Shown here: positions 1-8,638 of the stretch, piece after piece
How positions within the stretch are numbered: position 1 is the stretch's first letter
How the letters are laid out: every line of letters starts with the position of its first letter
NCBI RefSeq assembly: GCF_017792025.1
Contig: NZ_CP046956.1
Location: 868,001 to 932,000, forward strand
DNA: 64,000 nucleotides
Source of the DNA: Sediminibacillus dalangtanensis
GTDB lineage: Bacteria; Bacillota; Bacilli; Bacillales; Amphibacillaceae
Reading direction: 5' to 3'
The notes under the pieces: model-generated
Database searches by the model: none
Told to the model about the DNA's origin: nothing
What the model saw: the letters and a program-made list of their open reading frames with translations, nothing else
Program-made: the position numbers and the translations under genes

Positions 1-5
1 TAACG

Positions 6-1391
6 ATGGATTATCGGATCGAAAAAGATACTTTGGGGGAAATGCACGTTGCGGCGGATAAATTTTGGGGAGCACAAACGCAACGAAGCAAGCAAAACTT
101 TCCGATTGGTTCGGAAAAAATGCCACAGGAAGTCATTGATGGTTTTGCGGTTTTGAAAAAAAGTGCTGCGATGGCTAATCGTGACCTTGGCCTGCTGGAA
201 GAAGATAAAGCGGAAGCAATTGCTTATGCAGCAGACAAAATTTTGGCAGGGGAACTGAAGGAACATTTTCCACTCGTTGTATGGCAGACAGGGAGCGGCA
301 CGCAATCCAATATGAACGTTAACGAAGTAATTGCCTATGTGGGAAACCAGTGGCTGGACGAGAAAAACAGTGAATACAAGCTTCATCCGAACGATGACGT
401 TAATAAATCGCAAAGTTCGAATGATACATATCCGACCGCTTTGCATATCGGGGCTGTGCTCAAATTAGAGGATACTGTACTGCCTGCCCTTGACATCTTG
501 AAACAAACATTAAAAGAAAAAATGGAAGCGTTTCAGGATATTGTGAAAATCGGCCGGACCCATTTACAGGATGCGACTCCGCTAACGCTGGGACAGGAAA
601 TCAGTGGTTGGCACCGAATGCTTGAAAAGTCAGAGGCAATGCTGGTCGACAGTATTCGTTATGTAAAAGAATTGGCGATCGGCGGTACAGCAGTAGGTAC
701 AGGGTTAAACGCTCATCCGGAATTTTCGGAACGCGTTTGTAAAAAAATCAACGAGTATACCGGCAAGGATTTTGTATCTGCTCCAAATAAGTTCCATGCG
801 CTGACGAGCCATGACGAATTGGTCCATTCTCACGGCGCATTGAAAGCTTTGGCGGCAGATTTGATGAAGATTGCCAATGATGTACGTTGGCTAGCTAGTG
901 GTCCGCGTTGTGGCATCGGGGAAATTACCATTCCAGCAAACGAACCAGGCAGTTCTATAATGCCGGGAAAAGTAAATCCTACGCAAAGCGAAGCGGTTAC
1001 CATGGTTGCAGTCCAAGTAATGGGCAACGATGCTGCGATTGGTTTCGCGGCCAGTCAAGGTAACTTTGAACTAAATGTCTTTAAACCAGTTATCGCCCAC
1101 AACTTTATCCAGTCTGCCCAATTATTGGCGGACAGCATGCTTTCCTTTGATGAGCGCTGTGTAAAAGGTTTGGAACCCAATCTGGAAAATATCGAGAAAA
1201 ACCTGAAGGATTCGCTTATGCTGGTAACGGCACTGAATCCGCATATCGGTTATGAAAATGCTGCAAAAATAGCCAAAAAAGCTTTTGCTGATAATACAAC
1301 ACTAAAACAAGCAGCAGTCGATTCTGGCCTGTTGACCGCAGAGCAGTTTGACGAATACATCAACCCAAAAGAAATGACGTATCCGAAATAA
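6..1391 (+). CDS. fumC: Class II fumarate hydratase FumC
   Basis: Interconverts fumarate and L-malate in the TCA cycle as a cytosolic homotetramer. The 461-residue length is normal for the family. Visible motifs are [10 protein letters not shown] (about residues 95-104), the [12 protein letters not shown] substrate-site segment (about 182-193) and the fumarase/aspartase signature [11 protein letters not shown] (about 315-325). The start is at the very left edge of the window, so its ribosome binding site cannot be judged; MDYRIEKDT is the usual family N-terminus. A GAGCCTGGGAC-type repeat begins 14 bp after the stop and its first hairpin may serve as terminator. Confidence 0.97.
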   Translation: MDYRIEKDTLGEMHVAADKFWGAQTQRSKQNFPIGSEKMPQEVIDGFAVLKKSAAMANRDLGLLEEDKAEAIAYAADKILAGELKEHFPLVVWQTGSGTQSNMNVNEVIAYVGNQWLDEKNSEYKLHPNDDVNKSQSSNDTYPTALHIGAVLKLEDTVLPALDILKQTLKEKMEAFQDIVKIGRTHLQDATPLTLGQEISGWHRMLEKSEAMLVDSIRYVKELAIGGTAVGTGLNAHPEFSERVCKKINEYTGKDFVSAPNKFHALTSHDELVHSHGALKALAADLMKIANDVRWLASGPRCGIGEITIPANEPGSSIMPGKVNPTQSEAVTMVAVQVMGNDAAIGFAASQGNFELNVFKPVIAHNFIQSAQLLADSMLSFDERCVKGLEPNLENIEKNLKDSLMLVTALNPHIGYENAAKIAKKAFADNTTLKQAAVDSGLLTAEQFDEYINPKEMTYPK

Positions 1392-1404
1392 AAATTAGCA
1401 AAAG

Positions 1405-1663
1405 AGCCTGGGACAAAAGCATCGTGACCAAAATAAAAACCGAACGATTCCACCATTCGTTCGGTTTTTTGATTAGCAAAAAGCAAACGTTCCACCCTAT
1501 GAAAAATGAAACTTCCCACTACGTCAAGGTACTTAGCGATTCAAAGCACGTATCAAACACCAGGATAAAAAGAGAATATATAAATAAAAAAACGAACGAA
1601 TTTGATAAAAATTTAAAATTCGTTCGTTTGTACTTTGATGCCATGCTTTTATTCCCGGCCTCA
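1405..1663. repeat. Short MITE-like repeat, left and right arms inverted
   Basis: This fills the gap between fumC and the YihY gene. The left arm starts GAGCCTGGGACAAAAGC and carries a CCGAACGA...TCGTTCGG hairpin with a T run. The right arm is an inverted related copy ending GGCATGC..., GGCCTC-like. The interior matches the two flanks of the long element at 57009-57597 with its middle missing. It therefore looks like an internal-deletion derivative. There is no credible coding content. The left hairpin could terminate fumC transcription. Confidence 0.8.
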
Positions 1664-1766
1664 TATGATACGTTTCACGGAGATGAAACCAGGCAATGAT
1701 GATTGAACAGTATTCTTATCGGGGATATACCAAGCAAGGATATGTTTCTGATAGGAGGTTGAGGTA

Positions 1767-2603
1767 ATGAGTAAAGTGATCGCGTACGGCAAAGAACTTG
1801 GAAAAGAGTTTAAAAAAGACGACGCAACTACTTTGGCGGCTGCCCAGGCATTTTATTATCTTCTGGCCATTGTTCCATTATTGATTTTGTTATTGTCGAT
1901 TCTTCCTTACTTGTCGATCGACCCGCAGCGGGCGGTAAGCTTTGTGGAAAACGTGGTCCCATCTGAAATCGCCGGTACTTTTGAGGATACAGTTGTCAAT
2001 GTTGTCAGTAACCAGCGCGGCGGTTTGCTGACGGTCGGTATTTTGGGTACTCTTTGGTCTGCTTCTAGGGCTGTCAACGCTTTTATCGATGCATCCAATC
2101 ATGCTTATAATGTAGAAGAAACGAGATCTTTTATCAAAGTGAGGCTATTATCCCTCGGTTTGACATTAGGAATGGTGCTGGCGCTGGCAGTTGCTCTCGT
2201 TCTGCCGATTTTTGGAGGTGTTTTACTTGATTTTGTCAATTCATTAATCCAATTACCAAGCGGAACAGAGGTACTGATAAATATTTTGCGTTGGGTGATC
2301 AGTATCTTCGTGATGATTGTGATTTTAACAGCACTGTATTGGCTGGCGCCTAACATCGATTTTCCAATTCGCCAGGTAGTACCCGGGGCCGTTTGTGCTG
2401 CAGTAATATGGCAGGTCATTTCTTTTGGTTTTTCCTTTTATTTGGGGAACTTCAGCAACTATTCAGCTACTTACGGGAGTCTCGGCGGGGTAGTCATTCT
2501 CTTGCTTTGGTTCTTTCTGACAGGCCTGACACTCGTCATTGGAGCGGAAATCAATGCCATTTATCATCGGAAAAAGCGGGCTCGTGAAGACGTAAGTGCT
2601 TGA
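1767..2603 (+). CDS. YihY/UPF0761 family membrane protein
   Basis: A 278-residue integral membrane protein of the YihY family, once misnamed ribonuclease BN. I count about six hydrophobic segments (for example residues 28-48, 95-115, 130-155, 175-200, 210-230, 240-262), with a charged C-terminus HRKKRAREDVSA. The N-terminal stretch DDATTLAAAQAFYYLLAIVP is the family hallmark. It starts at ATG behind a strong TAGGAGGTTGAGG ribosome site. Its biochemical role is unknown; a permease or envelope role is generally assumed. B. subtilis YfkH is a likely counterpart. Confidence 0.88.
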   Translation: MSKVIAYGKELGKEFKKDDATTLAAAQAFYYLLAIVPLLILLLSILPYLSIDPQRAVSFVENVVPSEIAGTFEDTVVNVVSNQRGGLLTVGILGTLWSASRAVNAFIDASNHAYNVEETRSFIKVRLLSLGLTLGMVLALAVALVLPIFGGVLLDFVNSLIQLPSGTEVLINILRWVISIFVMIVILTALYWLAPNIDFPIRQVVPGAVCAAVIWQVISFGFSFYLGNFSNYSATYGSLGGVVILLLWFFLTGLTLVIGAEINAIYHRKKRAREDVSA

Positions 2604-2642
2604 TTATTTTACAAGTTAACGCTGAATTACCAAAGTTTTCTC

Positions 2643-2672
2643 CTAATAATCTGACGTTTCTGTTTCATACTA
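2643..2672 (+). promoter_or_regulatory. Probable sigma-G promoter of first SASP gene
   Basis: A CATACTA -10 box (2666-2672) lies 17 bp after a CTAATA -35-like box (2643-2648). CATACTA resembles the forespore sigma-G -10 consensus. The start codon is 21 bp downstream, giving a very short leader with GGAGGTG. Confidence 0.5.
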
Positions 2673-2693
2673 GGATTACAGGAGGTGATACAC

Positions 2694-2897
2694 ATGGCAA
2701 GCAACAACTCTAATCAATTACTCGTGCCTGGTATCGAGCAAGCATTGGATCAAATGAAAGTCGAAATCGCCCAAGAATTCGGCGTTAACCTTGGCGCTGA
2801 TACAGTATCTCGTGCTAATGGTTCTGTAGGTGGAGAGATCACCAAGCGTCTTGTAAGAACTGCTCAACAGCAAATGGGCGGTTCACAACAATTTTAA
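2694..2897 (+). CDS. Alpha/beta-type small acid-soluble spore protein
   Basis: A 67-residue DNA-binding spore protein that coats and protects forespore DNA against UV and heat, and is degraded by Gpr protease at germination. The Gpr recognition region (VEIAQEFGV) and the conserved C-terminal block [15 protein letters not shown] are intact. The in-frame GTG nine bases upstream overlaps the ribosome site GGAGGTG, so the ATG at 2694 is the right start. The protein differs from its neighbour at 3368 at only five positions (6, 14, 38, 64, 67). Confidence 0.95.
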   Translation: MASNNSNQLLVPGIEQALDQMKVEIAQEFGVNLGADTVSRANGSVGGEITKRLVRTAQQQMGGSQQF

Positions 2898-2930
2898 TTT
2901 TCCCCTCTGACAATTTTATAATATGGCTGA

Positions 2931-2962
2931 GGAGGCACTTGTTTATAAGTGCCTCCTTTTTC
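2931..2962 (+). terminator. Rho-independent terminator of first SASP gene
   Basis: A perfect 10-bp stem GGAGGCACTT / AAGTGCCTCC with a 6-nt loop is followed by TTTTTC. Confidence 0.9.
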
Positions 2963-3018
2963 AGTGTATAGGAAATGATAAATTTAATTGACTGTGGATA
3001 ATTATTGGCTGAAACAGC

Positions 3019-3206
3019 CACGTCCAGCTCCAGCGCCTATCCCCTCGAGGTCTTAAGCTCACCCTCTGTGTGGCAAAAAGCGCGATGCCGAGGCTGTTCT
3101 TAAGCTTGTCGGGGGCCCAAACGATGAGGGTCATGCAGGCGTTGCCACAGGACGTGGCCGCTCTAGCCTGTACTCCTTTAAAGGTGCTTGCGCTTTTGTC
3201 CTTAGA
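3019..3206. repeat. Intergenic repeat with CTCGAGG and GCTTGCGCTTTT signatures
   Basis: About 190 bp containing CAGCTCCAGCGCC, CCCCTCGAGG, GGTCATGCAGGCGTT and GTGCTTGCGCTTTT. A second copy is at 23547-23692, and an end fragment (GGCGCTTGCGCTTTTGTCC) lies near 29432. Similar intergenic repeats are common in Bacillaceae. This copy separates the two SASP genes. No ORF is supported. Confidence 0.75.
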
Positions 3207-3367
3207 GGAAAAAGGAATATGTTTCGGGTGGTGACCCTTCAGAGTACGGGTGAATGTTGGGTTCAATCCATTGGAGAGCCTCTTCCTGCGCATGATATAT
3301 TTACCAAACAAGTGGATAAATATTATCTGTCCTCCCGTAAATAATAGGGTTACAGGAGGTGATACAC

Positions 3368-3571
3368 ATGGCAAGCAACAATAACAATCAATTGCTAGTA
3401 CCAGGAGTAGAGCAAGCGTTAGATCAAATGAAAGTCGAAATCGCACAAGAATTCGGCGTTAACCTTGGCGCTGACACCACCTCTCGTGCCAACGGATCTG
3501 TTGGTGGAGAAATCACGAAACGTCTTGTAAGAACTGCCCAACAACAAATGGGTGGTACTCAACAATCATAA
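3368..3571 (+). CDS. Alpha/beta-type small acid-soluble spore protein (second copy)
   Basis: A 67-residue paralogue of the protein at 2694, with 62 of 67 residues identical and the Gpr site and C-terminal DNA-binding block intact. The leader GGNTTACAGGAGGTGATACAC is nearly the same in both copies, so the duplication included the translation signals. The upstream -10 region (AATAATA) is less like sigma-G than in the first copy, so expression level may differ. The ATG at 3368 is chosen over the upstream GTG, which overlaps the ribosome site. Confidence 0.95.
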   Translation: MASNNNNQLLVPGVEQALDQMKVEIAQEFGVNLGADTTSRANGSVGGEITKRLVRTAQQQMGGTQQS

Positions 3572-3590
3572 GTGAATCAATAATGGCAGG

Positions 3591-3625
3591 GAGAGACACC
3601 GATTCAGGTGTCTCTCTACTTACTT
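3591..3625 (+). terminator. Terminator of second SASP gene
   Basis: Stem GAGAGACACC / GGTGTCTCTC with a GATTCA loop, followed by a short T-rich tract. The rest of the gap to 3898 shows only a threefold GGAATATCA-type repeat (3833-3855) and no recognisable gene. Confidence 0.8.
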
Positions 3626-3897
3626 TTCAGGGAATGTTAAAAGGTGCTTTTCATAGGAGTGTTGCTATATAATCCTCCGTGTTGAAAAAAGGACCTGACG
3701 CATGCGTGAATCTGTCTGGCTTTTTCTGTTTTTGGAGTGCACATCAGCCCACCGCAGAAAACATTTCTGTAATGTGGAATCGTCAAGTTCCGTTAAAGGA
3801 CTGAAGGAAGTAAAACCAAAGCCTTTTTATCAGGAATATCAGGAATATCAGGAAATGAAACGGTACACGTTATACTTGGAAGGGGGAAAAAAATGGC

Positions 3898-4149
3898 ATG
3901 TATGCTTGTCCGCTTTGCAATGGAATGAGAACGGTTCAAAGAGCGTGTCCAGCGTGTGGGGGAGAGATGACAGATCAAGGAAAATTGGTTGATTTCATGG
4001 GGGATTATAGTCCCTATCTCGTTATTGAAATTGCCAAGACTGTCGACGGGGTAAAAGATTCCAGAAGCAGTCATACGTGTGTTCATTTATTTCAGTGTTT
4101 GGGCTGTGATACCCAGAAGACGGAAGTAATACAGGAAATTCCGAAGTAA
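3898..4149 (+). CDS. Small zinc-ribbon protein
   Basis: An 83-residue protein with CPLC (residues 4-7) and CPAC (17-20) pairs that form a probable zinc ribbon. A second cysteine group, CVHLFQCLGC, lies near residues 61-70. Between them is a plain alpha/beta stretch (DYSPYLVIEIAKTV). A GGAAGGGGG ribosome site lies about 11 bp upstream. The ATG at 3893 is out of frame and reads only 11 codons. I do not recognise the family. It could be a small nucleic-acid or metal-binding protein. No partner is evident. Confidence 0.6.
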   Translation: MYACPLCNGMRTVQRACPACGGEMTDQGKLVDFMGDYSPYLVIEIAKTVDGVKDSRSSHTCVHLFQCLGCDTQKTEVIQEIPK

Positions 4150-4150
4150 T

Positions 4151-4189
4151 AAAAAAAGAGCAACAGGCTTGGGGGAATGCTTGCTGCTC
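4151..4189 (-). terminator. Terminator of msmX
   Basis: Read on the minus strand, GAGCAGCAAGC pairs with GC(T)TGTTGCTC with one mismatch and one wobble, followed by TTTTTTTATT. Confidence 0.75.
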
Positions 4190-4197
4190 CAAAACAC

Positions 4198-5295
4198 TTA
4201 TCTAATTCTTAATTCAGAATCTATATCGAAAAAGTGGGCTTTGTTCATATCAAGGGCCAAGTCGATTTTTTCTCCGCCATTAATGTCTGTCCGTGAATCT
4301 ACACGGGCGATGAAATCCTGATCATTTACTTTGGAGTATAGATAGGATTCAGATCCCATCAATTCGGCAACATCGATGGTAGCAGTGATTTTTGTGCCTG
4401 GCGTCGACTCAATAAATACTGGTTCATCGTGCATGTCTTCTGGACGAATGCCAAGAAGTAATTCTTTGCCTACATAATTTTGGGCGCGGAGTGTTTTCAT
4501 TTTTCCTTCCGGAACCTGAATTTTGATATCGCCGATTTGGAATTCGCCTTCATTCAAAGTCCCTGTCAGGAAGTTCATGGAAGGAGAACCGATAAATCCT
4601 CCAACAAAAACATTCTCCGGTTTATCATATACTTCTTTTGGAGCGCCCACCTGTTGGATGATACCATCCTTTAATACAACTAGGCGGGTTGCCATCGTCA
4701 TCGCTTCCGTCTGGTCGTGGGTAACATAAATGGTAGTAGTCTGCAGACGTTTATGCAGTTTTTGGATTTCTGCACGCATTTGCACCCTTAGTTTTGCATC
4801 CAGGTTGGAAAGCGGCTCATCCATCAGGAACACTTTGGCATCCCGTACAATGGCACGGCCAAGTGCCACACGCTGACGCTGTCCACCTGACAACGCTTTC
4901 GGTTTACGGTCAAGATACCCTTCAAGCCCGAGGATTTTAGCAGCGTTTTGGACACGCTGATCGATTTCGTCTTTTTTGAATTTACGAAGTTTCAATCCAA
5001 AAGCCATGTTGTCATACACATTCATATGCGGGTATAAGGCATAGTTTTGGAATACCATGGCGATGTCCCGATCCTTCGGTGCCACATCATTCATACGGGT
5101 GTTATCAATATAAAAGTCTCCGTCTGAAATTTCTTCCAAGCCGGCAATCATTCTTAAAGTAGTAGACTTTCCGCAACCGGAAGGACCGACAAATACCACA
5201 AACTCTTTATCGGCTATTTCCAGGTTGAAATCTTCGACCGCTGTAACGTTTTTATCGTAGACCTTGTAAATGTTCTTCAGACTAAGTTCAGCCAT
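4198..5295 (-). CDS. msmX: Sugar ABC transporter ATP-binding protein MsmX/UgpC family
   Basis: A 365-residue ATPase that in Bacilli energises several carbohydrate importers as a shared (multitask) subunit. Walker A GPSGCGKST (residues 37-45), Q-loop near FQNYALYP, signature LSGGQ (135-139), Walker B VFLMDEP (155-161) and the H-loop in YVTHDQTEAM are all present. A C-terminal TOBE-type regulatory domain follows. No permease or binding protein is adjacent, as expected for a shared ATPase. The start at 5295 has GGGAGGAG upstream; the longer reading frame adds an unrelated leader. It lies downstream of a PucR-type regulator, the same pairing as yxkF-msmX in B. subtilis. Confidence 0.9.
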   Translation of the reverse strand: MAELSLKNIYKVYDKNVTAVEDFNLEIADKEFVVFVGPSGCGKSTTLRMIAGLEEISDGDFYIDNTRMNDVAPKDRDIAMVFQNYALYPHMNVYDNMAFGLKLRKFKKDEIDQRVQNAAKILGLEGYLDRKPKALSGGQRQRVALGRAIVRDAKVFLMDEPLSNLDAKLRVQMRAEIQKLHKRLQTTTIYVTHDQTEAMTMATRLVVLKDGIIQQVGAPKEVYDKPENVFVGGFIGSPSMNFLTGTLNEGEFQIGDIKIQVPEGKMKTLRAQNYVGKELLLGIRPEDMHDEPVFIESTPGTKITATIDVAELMGSESYLYSKVNDQDFIARVDSRTDINGGEKIDLALDMNKAHFFDIDSELRIR

Positions 5296-5315
5296 GTTTA
5301 TCTCCTCCCGCTTTA

Positions 5316-5329
5316 TGTAAGCGTTTTTA
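5316..5329. promoter_or_regulatory. Possible CcpA cre site upstream of msmX
   Basis: TGTAAGCGTTTTTA matches the cre consensus TGWAANCGNTNWCA except for one base near the end. It lies between the PucR-type regulator gene and msmX, in a plausible place for catabolite control. This is a sequence match only. Confidence 0.4.
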
Positions 5330-5419
5330 TTTATAGGTTCATTGTACGCAATTGTCTGATACCCGTAAATGGACGAAGTGCACAAAGTCTTGCAGCAGGT
5401 TTTGTGCACACTAACCAAT

Positions 5420-6316
5420 TCAGCGTATTTGGTTAATCATTAACGCTAAATAAACCGTTAAAGCGCCCTTGAACTGTTTGACGTCGATCCCGGTTTTTTC
5501 AATGAATTTGTCTACACGGTACTGAAGGCTGTTGCGGTGCATATATAGTTCTTTGGCAGCCATGGTGGCATTGGAGTTACATTCAAGAAACGTCTGAATG
5601 GTCGCCAGCAATTCTTTCTCTTCCAACGTATCCTGAAAAACAGCGGAAACAATCTCTTCGTTTCGTACGCTCGACTGCGACAGAATGAGGTACGGAACAG
5701 CGTCGATAAAAGATAGCACAGAGCTTTTGGTGTACCTGCGAACCGTTTCAAACCATTCCGCGCCTTTTTGAAAACGTTTGCGAGCGTGGACTAAATCAGA
5801 AAAAGACGGTCCGATAAAAAGATGGACTTTCATGTAAAAGTCGCTCATTAACAAATCGGTGATTTGTCCATAGCTGATTTTCCCATCATCTGGCTCGCGG
5901 CCTTGTTCAACGATGACCCCTTGATTGGCTGAAATCCAAACGATGGGGACGAATTCAGGATAAAAGCCGGCAATAGCCTCCCGAAAAGCTGCTGGTTCAA
6001 TAGTGGATTCAGATAAATGAAAATAAATAAAACGGTAAGCATCGCCCTTTATCTCTGGCACCTGATCAGACGGTGTGCCATGAAGGAGAAGTTCCGTCCA
6101 AGCGAGCTCCTGTTGGTTCAATGGTGCATGACGGAAATGATAAGACTGAAGGAAGGCTTCCAGGAGAAGCAGATCCTTTTCCGTAAGTTCCTTTTCAGGG
6201 ATGCCGACTATTTCGTTTTTATCCGTAGTAAACCATCGGTAAGCATCTATGTCTGGCTGCTCTTCCGGGCGGTATTCAATTAGTCCGGGAAAAACAGCGC
6301 GTAGTTTGTTAATCAT
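5420..6316 (-). CDS. PucR/CdaR-type helix-turn-helix regulator (YxkF-like)
   Basis: A 298-residue putative regulator. The C-terminal 60 residues (ECNSNATMAAKELYMHRNSLQYRVDKFIEKTGID) form the PucR-type helix-turn-helix. The N-terminal 220 residues are a divergent sensor-like region with no recognised ligand pocket. The ATG at 6316 follows GGGAGGGAGG; the longer frame lacks a ribosome site. It is co-directional with msmX, 124 bp upstream of it, and could control sugar uptake genes. The target and effector are unknown. Confidence 0.75.
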   Translation of the reverse strand: MINKLRAVFPGLIEYRPEEQPDIDAYRWFTTDKNEIVGIPEKELTEKDLLLLEAFLQSYHFRHAPLNQQELAWTELLLHGTPSDQVPEIKGDAYRFIYFHLSESTIEPAAFREAIAGFYPEFVPIVWISANQGVIVEQGREPDDGKISYGQITDLLMSDFYMKVHLFIGPSFSDLVHARKRFQKGAEWFETVRRYTKSSVLSFIDAVPYLILSQSSVRNEEIVSAVFQDTLEEKELLATIQTFLECNSNATMAAKELYMHRNSLQYRVDKFIEKTGIDVKQFKGALTVYLALMINQIR

Positions 6317-6487
6317 AAAAAGGGCCTCCCTCCTCCTGTTTTCTTTCATTATACCAAAAGGGACAAGCAGGGAAGATTTGAATGAGTGGAAAGTGTTCTG
6401 TCCTAAGAAGAAAAGTGATGATAACAGAAAAGTGGATGGTTATGCTTTTACTTAGCGAAACGGGCTGACAAACGGGAGAAAAGCTTA

Positions 6488-6960
6488 ATGAGGTTGGGAC
6501 ATAACATACATCTACCTGCAAAAATCGAACGAATTCTAAATGCTAATCGAATTCGCTCGGTTTTTTGATTTGTAAGTTCCTTAGATAGACTTCCTTTTAT
6601 CCTGTTGTTTGATGAGTGCTTCATATCGCTACGTTTCGCGTTCTGCTTTTTACATGACCAGGATAGTAGCTTCTCTTTTTAATAGTGCAAATCTCCACTC
6701 CGGCAAGGTACTTCACTTTCCGCGGGCACGGCTTCAGCTAACTTAGTAAAGAAAAGCACTTTACCAAGTGGATCTTCAGCTCGCGCTCTTCCCGCTAGAG
6801 TCTGCGTACCTTGCCTCCGTTTGGAAAGCTAAGCCGCATAAAAATCAGGAGTCCTCTTTATCATTTTTATGCGGTTGGTATTGGCACACTCAAATTGCCG
6901 AAGAATAAAGGAAACTTCCCATCCTGATTTTTCGTCTTCGTCAAAAAAGAGTCTGTCATG
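6488..6960. repeat. Composite repeat, second long copy with structured core
   Basis: It begins GAGGTTGGGACATAA with a TCGAACGAATT...AATTCGCTCGG hairpin. A segment TCCTGTTGTTTGATGAGTGCTT is shared, in the opposite orientation, with 57465-57515. It then carries the nested palindromic core 6698-6821 (GGCAAGGTAC ... GTACCTTGCC), which closely matches 57118-57241, and the AGAATAAAGGAAAC and TTTTCGTCTTCGTCA segments. The right inverted end seen at 57597 is missing. No gene is supported in this 650-bp gap. Confidence 0.75.
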
Positions 6961-6968
6961 CTGTTTAG

Positions 6969-7145
6969 TTAATCGGGATCAGGAAAGGGACGTTCTTGCC
7001 GAGGTAAATCGCGACTGTTTTCGATTTGGCTTCGTTCTTTATTTTCACGCACGGTTCCACCGGCAAGTCCCTCATTGATCATCCGGTCGACATCAAGTTC
7101 GTAGTTTTTTTTATCCTTAAAAAGAGACTTTTCTTTTTTCTTCAT
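6969..7145 (-). CDS. Small charged protein, unknown
   Basis: A 58-residue, highly charged protein (lysine-rich N-terminus, then DVDRMINEGLAGGTVRENKER, then a proline/aspartate tail). The E-G-L-x-G-G motif recurs in several tiny Bacillaceae sporulation proteins, but I cannot place it in a named family. A GGAGGG site sits 9 bp before the ATG at 7145; the ATG at 7154 overlaps the ribosome site. It ends next to a repeat and is 48 bp downstream of the YheC/D gene, so it may share that transcript. Confidence 0.55.
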   Translation of the reverse strand: MKKKEKSLFKDKKNYELDVDRMINEGLAGGTVRENKERSQIENSRDLPRQERPFPDPD

Positions 7146-7193
7146 CACTTTCATCCCTCCTTACCTGAATAGGATTGCTAAGAAGGCGGTGAA

Positions 7194-8525
7194 TCATTCC
7201 TTGTTTACTCTTTCTTGAAGATTGGTCAAGTAGAAGGCAAATTGAAACGGGGAGGCCAGCACGGTTTCCGCCTGTTCCTGGAGCTTCGGGTGCTGGAAGA
7301 CACCGTAGCCAGGTTTAGAGTTCACCTCAAACAACCAGACACGTCCCTCTTTATCGATTCCGAAATCAATGCCGATTTCCCCGATGGTTGACGGATAGTT
7401 TTTTTCGATGATCCCGGCAACTAACAGAGCCATTGTTTCCAAACGCTTTTTAATTTTTTTCCCGTCTTCTTCTCCAAATACTTCTTCAACTAGCAATACT
7501 TTTCCACCACGTTTCAAATGGGTGGTCAAGCTCCCTTTTCCGGCGAATTTTGCACAGATAAGGGGGACTTCCCAACTGTTTCGGTGGTTCTTGTTGACAT
7601 GGACACGAAAATCTAGCGGGCTTTTTCTCTTTTGAACTAAGTCGATTTCCTGCTGGGCTACGTAACCTTCCATTCCATTTGGGAAATGCTGTTGAAAAAA
7701 AGCTGTTGGTTTTTCGTAGCGGTTTACCTGCGGTTTATCCTCCAAGTAGTAATGGCATTCCAATTCTCCTGAAGGGAGCTTACGGCACTTGATGATCCCT
7801 TCCCCTCTGCTCCCATGAATCGGTTTAATATACACATTATATTTTTTGAGCATTGTTTCGATTTTTTTCTCAGAAGGGTGTAAAATAGTTTCCGGTACAA
7901 GAAAGGAACATGCCGGATCTTTCATCATGTATTGATAAATTTCCCATTTGTTGAAAAAACTGTTGTTAAACAAAACTGCTTGTTCTGTCAGAATGGACTT
8001 AGCCCGGATTACTGCCGGATGGTGTTCTGTTTTACGATTGGGAATTCGATTGTAAATCACCTTGGGTATTGGAAAGCGTCCTTGCTTCCAGCTCCCTTTC
8101 TCGAAATAAAAAGCCTGGATATGTGTTTTGTCGCGGTCGATATGCTGGTGGCCAAAAATCAGTGCCTGCATCCCCATCTTTTCTCCAGCCCTGTTCATCC
8201 GGAGGAAAATGGGGGAGCGTTCATCTGCCAGAAAATCATTTCCGGAGAAACCGGCAGTAAAGATACCCATCGTCAACAGGATCGTACATCGTTTTTTCTG
8301 AAGTTTCACTGTGAAGGAAGAGCTTTTGTGCAGGTTGAGCAGGTCCTTCAAGCGGGAAGAGATGTATAACGTTTCAGAATCTTTGTCATGGACAAGCGTT
8401 TCAACAGGGGAGTGAATGGGGCCGTATTGTATCTCCGTTATAGCCTGAAACTTTTCTAAATGGCGGTAAGGAACAATCATCCGGCTTTGGTTGCCAGGAT
8501 AAAATTTAATCTTGAACGTTTCCAT
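7194..8525 (-). CDS. YheC/YheD family ATP-grasp protein
   Basis: A 443-residue member of the YheC/YheD family, described in B. subtilis as endospore coat-associated. The N-terminal ~110 residues are a family-specific domain. The C-terminal half is ATP-grasp-like: YIKPIHGSRGEGI, DFRVHVNKN and FGIDKEGRVWLFEVNSKPGYG, the last resembling the metal-binding E-x-N of ATP-grasp ligases. The substrate is unknown. The ATG at 8525 follows GGGAGGGG with good spacing; the longer frame from 8552 has no such site. Confidence 0.85.
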   Translation of the reverse strand: METFKIKFYPGNQSRMIVPYRHLEKFQAITEIQYGPIHSPVETLVHDKDSETLYISSRLKDLLNLHKSSSFTVKLQKKRCTILLTMGIFTAGFSGNDFLADERSPIFLRMNRAGEKMGMQALIFGHQHIDRDKTHIQAFYFEKGSWKQGRFPIPKVIYNRIPNRKTEHHPAVIRAKSILTEQAVLFNNSFFNKWEIYQYMMKDPACSFLVPETILHPSEKKIETMLKKYNVYIKPIHGSRGEGIIKCRKLPSGELECHYYLEDKPQVNRYEKPTAFFQQHFPNGMEGYVAQQEIDLVQKRKSPLDFRVHVNKNHRNSWEVPLICAKFAGKGSLTTHLKRGGKVLLVEEVFGEEDGKKIKKRLETMALLVAGIIEKNYPSTIGEIGIDFGIDKEGRVWLFEVNSKPGYGVFQHPKLQEQAETVLASPFQFAFYLTNLQERVNKE

Positions 8526-8638
8526 CGCAAAATCCCCTCCCGTTGATAGCATGTTCTACTAACCAATTATATGTGGAAGTTCCCGTCGCATGCGTGGGAA
8601 CTCTGGCAAGCAATTGATAAAGAGAGGTCGATGTAAAA

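Noticed and set aside
3833-3855. Threefold GGAATATCA-like tandem repeat
   Set aside because: Too short and few to be a CRISPR or a functional iteron set; likely a simple slippage repeat.
3702-3992. 96-codon frame before the zinc-ribbon gene
   Set aside because: It has no convincing ribosome site, overlaps the better-supported frame at 3898, and contains a low-complexity YQEYQEYQE stretch from a short DNA repeat.
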